DNA of 64,000 nucleotides from Pseudomonas arsenicoxydans (lineage in GTDB: Bacteria; Pseudomonadota; Gammaproteobacteria; Pseudomonadales; Pseudomonadaceae), in assembly GCF_900103875.1 (NCBI RefSeq), contig NZ_LT629705.1:2613001-2677000 (forward strand). The letters are read 5' to 3'. The notes beneath the pieces were generated by a model. The model ran no database searches. It had not been told where the DNA came from and worked only from the letters and a program-made list of their open reading frames with translations. The position numbers were made by a program, and so were the translations under genes. Position 1 is the stretch's first letter. Every line of letters starts with the position of its first letter. Positions 35,508-45,065 of the stretch are shown here, in pieces.

Positions 35508-36929
35508 ATGTCGATACCACGCTTGAAGTCTTATCTCTCCATTTTTGCCACCGTGCTGGTGCTCGGTCAGGCGGTCACTGCTCAAGCAGTCGAATTGCCT
35601 GACTTCACGCAACTGGTCGAACAGGCCTCGCCTGCGGTGGTAAACATCAGTACCACGCAAAAACTGCCAGATCGCAAAGTTTCTGGCCAGATGCCTGATC
35701 TCGAGGGCTTGCCGCCCGCGCTGCGTGAGTTCTTTGAACGGGGCATGCCGCAGCCGCGCTCGCCTCGTGGTGATCGCCGTGAGGCGCAGTCCCTGGGTTC
35801 GGGGTTCATCATCTCGCCTGATGGCTACATCCTGACCAACAACCATGTGATCGCTGATGCTGACGAAATTCTCGTTCGCCTTGCCGATCGCAGTGAGTTG
35901 AAAGCCAAGCTGGTCGGCACTGATCCGCGTTCCGACGTGGCATTGCTGAAGATCGAAGGCAAAAACCTGCCGGTACTGAAACTCGGCAAATCCCAAGACC
36001 TGAAAGCCGGCCAGTGGGTTGTTGCCATCGGCTCGCCGTTCGGCTTCGATCACACGGTGACCCAAGGCATCGTCAGCGCCATCGGTCGCAGTCTGCCGAA
36101 CGAGAACTATGTACCGTTCATCCAGACTGACGTGCCGATTAACCCGGGTAACTCCGGTGGCCCGCTGTTCAACCTGGCCGGTGAAGTGGTCGGGATCAAC
36201 TCGCAGATCTACACCCGCTCCGGTGGGTTCATGGGCGTGTCGTTCGCGATTCCCATCGATGTTGCGATGGACGTGTCCAACCAGCTGAAAACCGGTGGCA
36301 AAGTCAGCCGTGGCTGGTTGGGCGTGGTGATTCAGGAAGTGAGCAAGGATCTGGCCGAGTCTTTCGGTCTTGAAAAACCGGCCGGTGCGCTGGTGGCTCA
36401 GATCCAGGACGACGGCCCGGCAGCCAAAGGTGGTCTGCAGGTGGGTGATGTGATCTTGAGCATGAACGGTCAACCGATCGTTATGTCTGCTGATCTGCCG
36501 CATCTGGTCGGCGCGCTGAAAGAAGGCGCCAAGGCCAATCTCGAAGTGATCCGTGAAGGCAAACGCAAAAATGTCGAACTGACAGTGGGTGCGATCCCTG
36601 ATGAGGGCGCGGAGCTGGATTCACCGCTTAAATCCGGTGCTGAAGCCAGCAGCAATCGTCTGGGTGTTGCCGTCGGCGATCTAACCGCTGAGCAGAAGAA
36701 GACCTATGACCTCAAGGGTGGGGTGGTTATCAAGGAGGTGCAAGACGGTCCTGCTGAACTGATTGGCTTGCAACCTGGCGATGTCATTACTCACCTGAAC
36801 AATCAGGCGATCAGCGACAGCAAACAGTTCACTGAAATTGCCAAGGCGCTGCCGAAGAATCGCTCGGTTTCGATGCGTGTTCTGCGTCAAGGTCATGCCA
36901 GCTTCATCACCTTCAAACTGGCTGAATAA
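35508..36929 (+). CDS. mucD: periplasmic serine protease MucD
   Basis: The 473-residue HtrA protease, started at the ATG at 35508, has a signal peptide to about residue 26. The catalytic triad is visible as His in TNNHVIA, Asp in RSDVALLKI and Ser in GNSGGPLF. Two PDZ domains follow. It degrades misfolded periplasmic proteins and dampens AlgU activation. In P. aeruginosa mucC lies between mucB and mucD; here the gap of 182 bases holds no gene, so mucC is absent. Confidence 0.95.
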   Translation: MSIPRLKSYLSIFATVLVLGQAVTAQAVELPDFTQLVEQASPAVVNISTTQKLPDRKVSGQMPDLEGLPPALREFFERGMPQPRSPRGDRREAQSLGSGFIISPDGYILTNNHVIADADEILVRLADRSELKAKLVGTDPRSDVALLKIEGKNLPVLKLGKSQDLKAGQWVVAIGSPFGFDHTVTQGIVSAIGRSLPNENYVPFIQTDVPINPGNSGGPLFNLAGEVVGINSQIYTRSGGFMGVSFAIPIDVAMDVSNQLKTGGKVSRGWLGVVIQEVSKDLAESFGLEKPAGALVAQIQDDGPAAKGGLQVGDVILSMNGQPIVMSADLPHLVGALKEGAKANLEVIREGKRKNVELTVGAIPDEGAELDSPLKSGAEASSNRLGVAVGDLTAEQKKTYDLKGGVVIKEVQDGPAELIGLQPGDVITHLNNQAISDSKQFTEIAKALPKNRSVSMRVLRQGHASFITFKLAE

Positions 36930-36950
36930 ACCAGTCGGTGGCTGAATAAG

Positions 36951-36978
36951 AAACCGCCTCGAAAGAGGCGGTTTTTTT
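36951..36978 (+). terminator. rho-independent terminator after mucD
   Basis: AAACCGCCTC and GAGGCGGTTT pair around a GAAA loop, followed by a T-run. It ends the algU operon and lies before the convergent protease gene. Confidence 0.93.
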
Positions 36979-37007
36979 GTGTCCGGAATTTAGGTTCCTT
37001 GTACGCG

Positions 37008-38441
37008 TCAGCCCATCATGTCCTTGATCATGCGCTCCTGTTCCATCAGTTCGCGTTGGCGCGCATCGATGCGCGATGACAACGGGAAGTTGGTACCGGC
37101 CTTGCGTTTGGCGAAGTCCAGTTGCTGGATGGCCTGACGGTAATCCCCAACCAGGGCAAAGTACTCCGCACGCGCCTGATGCAGGCCAATGATATTGCCC
37201 GACAGGCCGCGAGTCTCGGCCACCTGATACCAAACATCTGGATCGTCCGGACGCGACTTGAGCAGGCCTTCAAGCGCCTTTTCGGCGTCGGCGGCGCGGT
37301 TCTGTTTCAGCAACAGATCCACGCGCACCTGGTTCAACGGATAGTTGCCGGGATACTGGGTCAGCATCCGGTCGACCCGTGTCTGCGCATCGGGCAGGCG
37401 GTTGTTGGTGATGTCCAGATCGACCTGTGCCAGGTTGTAGATGATTTCGTTCGGCGACTTCGCCAGCAGCTGCTTGAGGTTCTCCCGTGCTTCATTGAGC
37501 TGGCCGCCTTTGATCTGGGCAATGGCCAAACCATACCGGGCGACGTCGCTGCTCGGGTTCTCATCGAGTTGCGCGCGGAAACGTTTGGCGCCCAGTCCCG
37601 GGGTTTCTTCATAGATCAGTTGGACGCGCGCACGAATCAGCTGATACCGCATCGTATCTTCGATGCCGCCCAGTTTAGCCTGTTCGGCCCTGTTCCGGGT
37701 GTCGGCGATACGCGATTCGGTTACCGGGTGAGTCAGCAGAAATTCTGGTGGTTTGGCGTCGAAGCGGTATTGGCGCATCAACCGCTCGAACATGGTCGGC
37801 ATCGACCGTGGATCGTAACCGGCTTTTTCCAGATTGAGGATACCGATGCGGTCGGCTTCCTGTTCGTTCTGGCGCGAGAAGCGTCGCTGTTCCTGAATGG
37901 CTGCTGCCTGAGTGCCGGCAATCGCCGCAATCCCCGCATCACCAGCGCCAGCTGCTGCAATCACGATACCGGCCAGCAGCGCCGCCATCATCGGCACTTG
38001 CATGCGCTGTTGCGCTTCAACGCCACGGGCAAAATGGCGTTGCGACAAGTGAGCCAGTTCGTGGGCCAGTACCGACGCGTATTCGCCCTCGGTCTGCGCA
38101 TTGAGGAACAGTCCGCCGTTGACCCCGACGATCCCGCCCGGCGCCGCAAAGGCGTTCAGCTGTGGGCTGTTGATCAGGATGAACTCCAGGCGCCGGTCAT
38201 TGACCTGGCTGGTCTCCACCAGTCGGTAAACGCTGGATTCGACGTAATCCTTGAGCTGCGGATCGTTGAGCTGCTTGACCTGGCTGCGCAACAGCGCCAG
38301 CCATGCGCGGCCCAGTTGGTATTCCTGTTGCGGCGAGACGATGGCAGAACTGGCGTCGCCGAGTGACGGCAAGTCGTCAGCGAAGCCCGGTGAGGCGAGC
38401 AGGCAAGCGAGCGTCAGCAGGGTAGGGCGCAAAAAAGTCAT
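37008..38441 (-). CDS. M48-family periplasmic metalloprotease with TPR domain (BepA-like)
   Basis: From the ATG at 38441 the protein is about 477 residues with a signal peptide (LLTLACLLASPGFA). The zinc motif HELAHLSQRHF and the downstream Glu in QNEQEADRIG are present, and TPR repeats fill the C-terminal half. BepA-type proteases take part in outer-membrane protein assembly and quality control. An upstream TTG start at 38462 is possible but less likely. Confidence 0.9.
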   Translation of the reverse strand: MTFLRPTLLTLACLLASPGFADDLPSLGDASSAIVSPQQEYQLGRAWLALLRSQVKQLNDPQLKDYVESSVYRLVETSQVNDRRLEFILINSPQLNAFAAPGGIVGVNGGLFLNAQTEGEYASVLAHELAHLSQRHFARGVEAQQRMQVPMMAALLAGIVIAAAGAGDAGIAAIAGTQAAAIQEQRRFSRQNEQEADRIGILNLEKAGYDPRSMPTMFERLMRQYRFDAKPPEFLLTHPVTESRIADTRNRAEQAKLGGIEDTMRYQLIRARVQLIYEETPGLGAKRFRAQLDENPSSDVARYGLAIAQIKGGQLNEARENLKQLLAKSPNEIIYNLAQVDLDITNNRLPDAQTRVDRMLTQYPGNYPLNQVRVDLLLKQNRAADAEKALEGLLKSRPDDPDVWYQVAETRGLSGNIIGLHQARAEYFALVGDYRQAIQQLDFAKRKAGTNFPLSSRIDARQRELMEQERMIKDMMG

Positions 38442-38539
38442 GCACAAAGCCTTAGTCGACAAAGAGCTTACTGTAGCCGGACACTTGGCTTGGGACCAGA
38501 TATTCTAGGCAACTCCACCACCTGACCCGGAGTGACGTA

Positions 38540-38779
38540 ATGACCGATGCTGTAGCCCATGACGCCGAACTGGACGCCAGTGGCCTCAATTGTCCCTTGC
38601 CCTTGCTCAAGGCCAAGCTGGAGCTCAATCGGCTGGCCAGTGGCGCTGTGCTCAAGGTCACCGCGACAGATGCCGGCTCCCAGCGCGACTTTCGCACCTT
38701 TGCCCGGTTGGCCGGTCATACGCTGCTTCGCGAAGAAGATGAGGCGGGTATTTACCGCTATTGGTTGAAAAAAGCCTGA
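38540..38779 (+). CDS. TusA-like sulfurtransferase
   Basis: This 79-residue protein has the SirA/TusA motif GLNCPLPLLKAK, whose Cys carries the persulfide. TusA-like proteins move sulfur to tRNA modification and cofactor synthesis; many pseudomonads carry several paralogues, and the role of this one is not certain. The next gene begins 30 bases downstream on the same strand. Confidence 0.85.
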   Translation: MTDAVAHDAELDASGLNCPLPLLKAKLELNRLASGAVLKVTATDAGSQRDFRTFARLAGHTLLREEDEAGIYRYWLKKA

Positions 38780-38809
38780 ACCTGCTGCGTTCATTTCTAA
38801 GGATTATTG

Positions 38810-39880
38810 ATGTTCAAGGTGTTACGCGACTGGATTCAGCGCTACTTTTCCGACGAAGAAGCCGTGGTGCTGGCGGTCCTGCTGATTCTGGCATTTACCG
38901 CCGTGCTCACGTTGGGTGGCATGCTCGCGCCGGTGCTGGCCGGGATGGTGCTGGCGTATCTGATGCAAGGCCTGGTCGTCACGCTCGAGCGCCTGCGCAT
39001 TCCCGGCGGTGTCGCGGTTGGGCTGGTCTTTGCGTTGTTCATGGGACTTTTACTGGTCTTCATCGTTGTTGTGGTGCCGTTGCTTTGGCATCAACTGATC
39101 ACGCTCTTCAATGAACTGCCCGGCATGCTTGCCAAGTGGCAATCGCTGCTGTTGCTGCTGCCTGAGCGTTATCCGCATCTGGTGTCCGATGAGCAGGTGT
39201 TGCAGGCTATCGAAGTGGCGCGGGGCGAGATCGGCAAGTTTGGCCAGTGGGCGCTGACCTTCTCGCTGTCGAGTCTGCCGCTGCTGGTGAACATCATGAT
39301 CTACCTGGTCCTGGTACCGATCCTGGTGTTCTTCTTCCTCAAGGACCGGGAGATGATCGGCCAGTGGGTGCTTGGTTACCTGCCGCGTGAGCGTACGCTG
39401 ATCACACGGGTTGCCCATGAGATGAACCGGCAAATCGCCAACTATATTCGCGGCAAGGTCATCGAGATTGTCATTTGCGGTGGCGTGACTTACATCGGCT
39501 TCGTCGTTATGGGGCTCAACTACGCCGCGCTGCTGGCATTGCTGGTGGGCGTGTCGGTGGTGGTGCCGTATGTCGGGGCGGTAGTAGTGACGGTTCCGGT
39601 GATGCTGATTGCGTTATTCCAGTGGGGCTGGAGCGATCAGTTCATCTATTTGATGGCGGTCTACGGAATCATTCAGACCCTGGACGGCAACGTGCTGGTG
39701 CCTCTGCTGTTCTCGGAGGCGGTCAACCTGCACCCGGTGGCGATCATCTGTGCAGTGTTGTTGTTTGGCGGGTTGTGGGGCTTCTGGGGGGTATTCTTTG
39801 CGATTCCCCTGGCGACGCTGTTCAAGGCTGTGCTGGACGCGTGGCCACGCAAGGAGCCGGTAGTGGCGCCACTGCTTTAA
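38810..39880 (+). CDS. AI-2E family transporter (PerM-like)
   Basis: The 356-residue protein has about eight membrane segments arranged as in the PerM/AI-2E family, including the conserved VPYVGAVV and LVPLLFSEAVNLHPV loops. Some family members export autoinducer-2, others act in ion or proton antiport, so the substrate is left open. The ATG at 38810 is preferred over TTG one codon upstream. Confidence 0.85.
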   Translation: MFKVLRDWIQRYFSDEEAVVLAVLLILAFTAVLTLGGMLAPVLAGMVLAYLMQGLVVTLERLRIPGGVAVGLVFALFMGLLLVFIVVVVPLLWHQLITLFNELPGMLAKWQSLLLLLPERYPHLVSDEQVLQAIEVARGEIGKFGQWALTFSLSSLPLLVNIMIYLVLVPILVFFFLKDREMIGQWVLGYLPRERTLITRVAHEMNRQIANYIRGKVIEIVICGGVTYIGFVVMGLNYAALLALLVGVSVVVPYVGAVVVTVPVMLIALFQWGWSDQFIYLMAVYGIIQTLDGNVLVPLLFSEAVNLHPVAIICAVLLFGGLWGFWGVFFAIPLATLFKAVLDAWPRKEPVVAPLL

Positions 39881-39939
39881 CGCTCAGCCCTGATTCTTCA
39901 GTAAGGCTGAGCGCCTCTTCGCGGGCTTGCCCGCGAAGG
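39881..39939. repeat. hairpin and single REP-like palindrome
   Basis: CGCTCAGCC and GGCTGAGCG (39881-39913) form one stem right at the end of the PerM-like gene. A second palindrome, GCCTTCGCGGG-type with TTGCCCGCGAAGGC, spans 39912-39939 and resembles a lone REP copy. Together they probably act as a terminator between convergent genes. Confidence 0.75.
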
Positions 39940-39962
39940 CGTAATAACAGGCAACAGATGAA

Positions 39963-40436
39963 TCAGGCCTTGTTCAGAGCCTGAGCTGCAGCCAAAACCG
40001 CATCAACATGCCCTGGGACCTTCACGCCACGCCATTCCTGGCGCAGCACACCCTCCTTGTCGATCAGGAAAGTGCTGCGATCAACGCCCATGTATTCCTT
40101 GCCATACAGCTTCTTCAGCTTGATCACATCGAACAACTGGCACAGCGCTTCTTCCTTGTCGCTGATCAGCTCGAAGGTGAACGCCTGCTTGGCCTTAAAG
40201 TTTTCGTGGGATTTGAGGCTGTCACGCGACACGCCGAATACTTCGGTGTTGGCCGCCTTGAAGGCTTCAAGTTGATCGCGAAAGCCTTGACCCTGAGTCG
40301 TGCAGCCCGGGGTGCTGTCCTTCGGATAGAAGTAGATCACCACTTGCTTGCCCTTGAGGCTTGCGAGGCTGATGGTCTGCCCGCTGGTGGCGGGTGCTTC
40401 GAAGTCGGCAACCGGTTGGTCGATGGCAACAGCCAT
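39963..40436 (-). CDS. bcp: thiol peroxidase of the BCP/peroxiredoxin Q family
   Basis: The 157-residue protein has the peroxidatic Cys motif STPGCTTQGQGFRD and the general AhpC/TSA fold. It reduces hydroperoxides with thioredoxin. It lies 10 bases after gcvR on the same strand, the usual pseudomonad order. Confidence 0.94.
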   Translation of the reverse strand: MAVAIDQPVADFEAPATSGQTISLASLKGKQVVIYFYPKDSTPGCTTQGQGFRDQLEAFKAANTEVFGVSRDSLKSHENFKAKQAFTFELISDKEEALCQLFDVIKLKKLYGKEYMGVDRSTFLIDKEGVLRQEWRGVKVPGHVDAVLAAAQALNKA

Positions 40437-40446
40437 GAAAGCTTCC

Positions 40447-41007
40447 TTACATTGGGTTTTGTGGGCGCCACGGTTCGATCAGGGCGTCGAGGTTCAGCGC
40501 GTCGGCGAAATCCAGGAACTGATCGCGCAGCCAGCTGATTTGCACGCCTGCAGGCAAGGTCACGGTAAACGTGGCATTGAGCATGGTGCCGCCGGTTTGC
40601 GGCGCCTGATACGTGTCGCACGTAAGGTTTTCCAGTTCGACGTTGTGATCCATGAAGAACTGGCACAGCTCGTTGATGATGTCCGAGCGATAGGCCGAGC
40701 TGACATAAGCGACGTACGGCAAGGCCTGTGGACGGTTCTCCAAGGCCGCGCTGCGCACCACGTTAACGGTGAAGGCGTGCTTCTTGGCGAGGCTCGACAG
40801 GCTGCCTTCGAGGCGCGCCAGGGCGTCCCAGCTGCCGGAGATCTCAAGAACCAACGCGCTGCACTCGCCATGTCGGGTCAGGCGAGAGGTGACCACGGCG
40901 CAGCGATTTTCATGGCTGGCGCGGCACAGGACGTTAGTCAGCTCCATGGGGTTGGCGCCGAGGGCACTGATGACAAGGAATTGTTCGCGAACTGTGGGGG
41001 TGGACAT
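40447..41007 (-). CDS. gcvR: glycine cleavage system regulator GcvR
   Basis: The 186-residue protein consists of two ACT domains (about 5-80 and 95-175), with the first bearing LGANPMELTNVLCR. ACT pairs bind amino acids. In E. coli GcvR opposes GcvA on the gcv operon, and in Pseudomonas the target is less well defined. The gene is divergent from dapA. Confidence 0.88.
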   Translation of the reverse strand: MSTPTVREQFLVISALGANPMELTNVLCRASHENRCAVVTSRLTRHGECSALVLEISGSWDALARLEGSLSSLAKKHAFTVNVVRSAALENRPQALPYVAYVSSAYRSDIINELCQFFMDHNVELENLTCDTYQAPQTGGTMLNATFTVTLPAGVQISWLRDQFLDFADALNLDALIEPWRPQNPM

Positions 41008-41274
41008 GCAGCATTCCTAAAGCGATGAGCGGTCGATACCTTAATGGGCTTTTTTACCGGGGACGAGCCTGCGGATGCGAATTCAGAAAACCCGAGCCGG
41101 AAGGTTGCAACGTGCTCCAGAGTGGCAGGAGCGAGGGGCGGCAACGCTGGATCGGGGCTTGTGATGCCGAAAATGGAGGCTGGAACCCGGCGTACGAGCT
41201 TATCAGTACCGATCAAAGTCTGAAGGGTAGCGAAAAGCAGCGCCAAGGGGAATGGCAGCAGCGCAGTACTTCGC

Positions 41275-41303
41275 TTGTACAAGCATCTTGGCGCCAGTAC
41301 CAT
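41275..41303 (+). promoter_or_regulatory. possible sigma-70 promoter of dapA
   Basis: TTGTAC at 41275-41280 and TACCAT at 41298-41303 have a 17-base spacing and lie 33 bases before the dapA start. The -10 box matches four of six bases. Nothing else was seen in the 328-base gcvR-dapA gap. Confidence 0.35.
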
Positions 41304-41335
41304 TACGGCTCTCTTTTTCCGGCAGGAGCGGTTGC

Positions 41336-42214
41336 ATGATTGCGGGCAGTATGGTGGCACTGGTCACACCCATGGATGCACAAGGTCGTCTCGACTGGGA
41401 CAGCCTGAGCAAACTGGTGGACTTTCACCTGCAAAACGGCACCCACGCCATCGTGGCCGTCGGCACCACAGGTGAGTCGGCCACCCTTGACGTGAACGAA
41501 CACATCGAAGTGATTCGTTACGTGGTGAAGCAGGTTGCAGGGCGCATTCCGGTGATCGCCGGTACCGGCGCCAATTCAACTCGCGAAGCCATCGAGCTGA
41601 CCACCAATGCGAAGACCGCTGGCGCTGACGCTTGCCTGCTGGTCACCCCGTATTACAACAAGCCGACCCAGGAAGGCTTGTACCAGCACTTCAAGGCCAT
41701 CGCCGAAGCCGTCGACATTCCGCAGATCCTGTACAACGTGCCGGGCCGTACGGCGTGCGACATGCTGACCGAAACCGTGATCCGCCTGTCGACCGTGAAA
41801 AACATCATCGGCATCAAGGAAGCCACCGGCGACCTGAGCCGTGCCAAAGCCATCATCGATGGCGTCAGCAAAGACTTCCTGGTTCTGTCCGGTGACGACG
41901 CCACCGCAGTAGAACTGATCCTGCTCGGCGGCAAAGGCAACATCTCGGTGACCGCCAACGTCGCCCCGCGCGACATGGCGGACCTGTGCAACGCTGCCCT
42001 GAAAGGCGACGCCGTCACGGCCCGCGCAATTCACGAAAAGCTGATGCCGCTCAATAAAACCCTGTTTATCGAATCCAACCCTATCCCCGTGAAATGGGCT
42101 CTGCATGAAATGGGCTTGATGCCGGACGGTATCCGTCTGCCGCTCACCTGGCTCAGCGCCGCCTGTCACGAACCGCTGCGGCAGGCCATGCGCCAGTCCG
42201 GCGTACTGGTTTAA
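41336..42214 (+). CDS. dapA: 4-hydroxy-tetrahydrodipicolinate synthase
   Basis: The 292-residue protein catalyses the first committed step of lysine and diaminopimelate synthesis. It has the TTGES loop ([10 protein letters not shown]), Tyr in YNVPGRTA and the Schiff-base Lys in IGIKEATGD. The ATG at 41336, after CAGGAGCGG, gives the standard [13 protein letters not shown] start. It begins the conserved dapA-bamC-MBL-purC run. Confidence 0.97.
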   Translation: MIAGSMVALVTPMDAQGRLDWDSLSKLVDFHLQNGTHAIVAVGTTGESATLDVNEHIEVIRYVVKQVAGRIPVIAGTGANSTREAIELTTNAKTAGADACLLVTPYYNKPTQEGLYQHFKAIAEAVDIPQILYNVPGRTACDMLTETVIRLSTVKNIIGIKEATGDLSRAKAIIDGVSKDFLVLSGDDATAVELILLGGKGNISVTANVAPRDMADLCNAALKGDAVTARAIHEKLMPLNKTLFIESNPIPVKWALHEMGLMPDGIRLPLTWLSAACHEPLRQAMRQSGVLV

Positions 42215-42231
42215 TTGAGGAAGCACTACGC

Positions 42232-43347
42232 ATGAAGCGATTGGCCGGACTTTCCGCACTTGCCTTGATTATCTCCAGCACCAGTGGCTGTGGATGGGTC
42301 TGGGGCCCGGAAGGTTATTTCCGTGACCGTGGTAGCGACTACCTGGAAGCGCAACAGACTGCACCCATGCAATTGCCGCCGGACGTCAGCACCTCCAAAC
42401 GTCTGGACCCGCTGCTGCCTATTCCACGTAACGTTGCTGATGACACCGCCAAGGGCGAATACGTCGTGCCGCGTCCGCAGCCGTTGTCGGCAGTGGCCGA
42501 CGCCACCGGGTATTCCCTGCAAAAGACCGGTGATTCGCGCTGGATCGTTGCCCAGAATCCACCCGCTGAAGTCTGGCCAGTGGCCGTGCAATTCTTCCAG
42601 GACAACGGTTTCCGTCTGGACGAACAGCGCCCGCAAACCGGAGAATTCACCACCACCTGGCAACATTCCGACGAACTGTCCGCAGCGATGGCCAAGCGCC
42701 TGAGCGCAGCCGGCGTCGCTACCGACAGCGAAACCCGCGTTCGGGTGCGTATCGAGCCGGGCGTGCAACGCAACACCAGTGAAGTCTACGTGGTCAGCGC
42801 CGAGCGTCCTGCCGGCAGCACCGCCGATGTGGCCTTCACCAACCGTTCGGTCAACACTGGCCTGGACGCAGCACTGGTCGATGACATGCTCGCGAGCATG
42901 AGCCGCACTTCTGAGAAGGGCGGTTCGGTTTCGATGCTGGCTTCGCGTGATTTCGATACGCCAAGCCGTGTCAGCCTGAGCGAAGACGGCAGCGGCAACC
43001 CGGTTCTGAACGTCGGCAATGACCTGGACCGTGCTTGGTCGAGCGTCGGTCGTGCGCTGGAACAGGGCGAATGGCGGGTTGAAGACATCAACCGCAGCCT
43101 CGGTCTGTACTACATCAACCTTTCCGAAAAAGCCGAGAAGAAAGACGAGAAGCCTGGCTTCTTCAGCGGCCTGTTCGGCAGTGCGCCGACCAAGGAAGAA
43201 GTTGAAGCCCGTGCCGAGCGTTATCAGGTTCGCCTGAGCAAGGTTGGCGACAACGTTCAGGTCACCGTCGAGAAAAACATCAACACCGTGGCGCCGGCAG
43301 AAGTGGCGCGCAAAGTGTTGAGCGTGATTCAGGACAACCTGGGCTGA
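42232..43347 (+). CDS. bamC: outer membrane assembly lipoprotein BamC
   Basis: The 371-residue lipoprotein has a signal and lipobox ending at Cys in SSTSGCGWVWG, an unstructured N-terminal stretch and two helix-grip domains. It is a non-essential part of the BAM complex that inserts beta-barrel proteins. The start is 17 bases after dapA. Confidence 0.93.
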   Translation: MKRLAGLSALALIISSTSGCGWVWGPEGYFRDRGSDYLEAQQTAPMQLPPDVSTSKRLDPLLPIPRNVADDTAKGEYVVPRPQPLSAVADATGYSLQKTGDSRWIVAQNPPAEVWPVAVQFFQDNGFRLDEQRPQTGEFTTTWQHSDELSAAMAKRLSAAGVATDSETRVRVRIEPGVQRNTSEVYVVSAERPAGSTADVAFTNRSVNTGLDAALVDDMLASMSRTSEKGGSVSMLASRDFDTPSRVSLSEDGSGNPVLNVGNDLDRAWSSVGRALEQGEWRVEDINRSLGLYYINLSEKAEKKDEKPGFFSGLFGSAPTKEEVEARAERYQVRLSKVGDNVQVTVEKNINTVAPAEVARKVLSVIQDNLG

Positions 43348-43351
43348 TCAC

Positions 43352-44110
43352 ATGCGTTTTGCCGTTCTCGGCAGCGGTAGCCAAGGGAACGGCACGCTGA
43401 TAGCCAGCGCTGATACCTATGTACTGGTCGATTGTGGTTTCTCCCTGCGGGAAACCGAAAAACGCCTGCTGCGACTGGGTGTGAACCCGTCTCAGCTGAG
43501 CGCGATACTCGTGACCCACGAACATGCCGACCACGTGCATGGCGTGGGTTTGCTGTCTCGGCGCTACAATCTTCCTGTCTACCTCAGTCGCGGCACCCTG
43601 CGCGGGATGCGCAAACCGATTGAACCGGCTGGCCTTCTGGCCGGCGGCGAGCAACTGCAGATCGGCGCACTGAGCATCGGGGTCATTGCCGTGGCCCACG
43701 ATGCTCAGGAGCCGACGCAGTACGTCTTCAGTGACGGTGAGCGGCGCTTCGGCCTGCTGACTGACCTGGGTTCGTATTGCGAGAAGGTGCTGGACGGCTA
43801 TCGGGACCTCGATGCATTGATGATCGAGTCCAACCATTGCCGTGACATGCTCGCTCGTGGTCACTACCCGTACTTCTTGAAGCAGCGGGTAGGCGGTGAA
43901 CTGGGACATTTGAACAACCATCAGGCGGCATTCCTGGTGGCCGAGTTGGGCTGGCAAGGCCTGCAACACCTGGTCCTGGCCCATCTGAGCAGCAAGAACA
44001 ACCTGCCGCAGCTGGCCCGGCAATGTTTTGTCGACACCCTCGGGTGCGACCCGGACTGGCTGCAACTGGCCGATCAAGATTCAGGGCTCGACTGGCGACA
44101 CATCGCCTAG
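43352..44110 (+). CDS. MBL-fold metallohydrolase (YycJ/WalJ-like)
   Basis: The 252-residue protein has the metallo-beta-lactamase signature THEHADHVHGVG and further ligands in NHCRDML and HLNNHQ. It resembles the YycJ family, which has been linked to DNA repair exonuclease activity in other bacteria, although the activity here is not certain. It begins five bases after bamC. Confidence 0.88.
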   Translation: MRFAVLGSGSQGNGTLIASADTYVLVDCGFSLRETEKRLLRLGVNPSQLSAILVTHEHADHVHGVGLLSRRYNLPVYLSRGTLRGMRKPIEPAGLLAGGEQLQIGALSIGVIAVAHDAQEPTQYVFSDGERRFGLLTDLGSYCEKVLDGYRDLDALMIESNHCRDMLARGHYPYFLKQRVGGELGHLNNHQAAFLVAELGWQGLQHLVLAHLSSKNNLPQLARQCFVDTLGCDPDWLQLADQDSGLDWRHIA

Positions 44111-44138
44111 CCCACCTACTTAGCAAGCGGAGCCCATC

Positions 44139-44852
44139 ATGGAAAAACGTGAAGAACTCTACCGCGGCAAAGCCAAATCGGTTTTCAAGACCGACGACGC
44201 TGACCGCTTGATCCTGCTGTTTCGCAACGACACCTCGGCGTTCGACGGCAAGCGCATCGAGCAGCTCGACCGCAAAGGCATGGTGAACAACAAGTTCAAT
44301 GCCTTCATCATGCAGAAACTCGAAGCGGCCGGCGTGCCGACCCAGTTCGACAAACTGCTGGGCGACAACGAATGCCTGGTGAAAAAACTCGACATGATCC
44401 CGGTCGAATGCGTCGTGCGTAACTACGCCGCCGGCAGCCTGGTCAAGCGTCTGGGCGTCGAAGAAGGCATGAAACTCAACCCTTACACCTTCGAACTGTT
44501 CCTGAAGGACGACGCCAAGGGCGACCCGTTCATCAACGAATCCCACGTCGTGGCCTTCGGTTGGGGCACCGCCGAGCAACTGGTTCGCATGAAAGAACTG
44601 TCGCTCAAGGTCAATGAAGTCCTGAGCAAACTGTTCGACGACGCCGGCCTGCTGCTGGTCGACTTCAAACTGGAGTTCGGCGTGTTCTCCGACGGCTCCA
44701 TCGTCCTGGGCGACGAATTCAGCCCGGACGGCTGCCGTCTGTGGGACAAGGCCACCGGCAAGAAAATGGACAAGGACCGCTTCCGTCAGGGCCTCGGTGA
44801 CGTCATCGAAGCCTACGAAGAAGTCGCCAATCGTCTGGGCGTACCGCTTTAA
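44139..44852 (+). CDS. purC: SAICAR synthetase
   Basis: The 237-residue enzyme joins aspartate to CAIR in purine synthesis. It has the family start [15 protein letters not shown] and the motifs [11 protein letters not shown] and [12 protein letters not shown]. Its position after the MBL gene and before tRNA-Ser is the usual order for Pseudomonas. Confidence 0.97.
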   Translation: MEKREELYRGKAKSVFKTDDADRLILLFRNDTSAFDGKRIEQLDRKGMVNNKFNAFIMQKLEAAGVPTQFDKLLGDNECLVKKLDMIPVECVVRNYAAGSLVKRLGVEEGMKLNPYTFELFLKDDAKGDPFINESHVVAFGWGTAEQLVRMKELSLKVNEVLSKLFDDAGLLLVDFKLEFGVFSDGSIVLGDEFSPDGCRLWDKATGKKMDKDRFRQGLGDVIEAYEEVANRLGVPL

Positions 44853-44935
44853 TCGACGCAAGCATCTGATAGCACGGAAAAATTTCGCTTAGGGGGTTCG
44901 CTTCCGGCAAAAGTGTTGTTATGATGCGCGCCGTT

Positions 44936-45025
44936 GGAGAGATGCCAGAGTGGCCGAATGGGACGGATTCGAAATCCGTTGTACCTTCACCGGTACCTAG
45001 GGTTCGAATCCCTATCTCTCCGCCA
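44936..45025 (+). tRNA. tRNA-Ser(CGA)
   Basis: The gene folds with the acceptor stem GGAGAGA / TCTCTCC, an anticodon loop TTCGAAA giving CGA, a long variable arm (TACCTTCACCGGTA) and the T-loop GGTTCGAATCC, then an encoded CCA. A -10-like TATGAT lies at 44920-44925. Its last 17 bases, from the T-stem to CCA, form the attachment site of the island that follows, so the tRNA remains whole. Confidence 0.97.
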
Positions 45026-45026
45026 T
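45009..45026. repeat. tRNA-Ser island attachment site, left copy
   Basis: TCCCTATCTCTCCGCCAT overlaps the 3' end of the tRNA gene and is repeated exactly at 57723-57740. This leaves the tRNA intact after integration. Confidence 0.93.
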
Positions 45027-45030
45027 ACAT

Positions 45031-45065
45031 AAAAAAGCCCCATAGATCAAGGTCTTGGGGCTTTT
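45031..45065 (+). terminator. island-supplied terminator for tRNA-Ser
   Basis: AAAAAGCCCCA and TGGGGCTTTTT pair around a 12-base loop a few bases after the tRNA. The native terminator, with a different stem, lies beyond the right attachment site at 57748-57783. The island thus carries a replacement terminator so that tRNA transcription still ends normally. Confidence 0.88.
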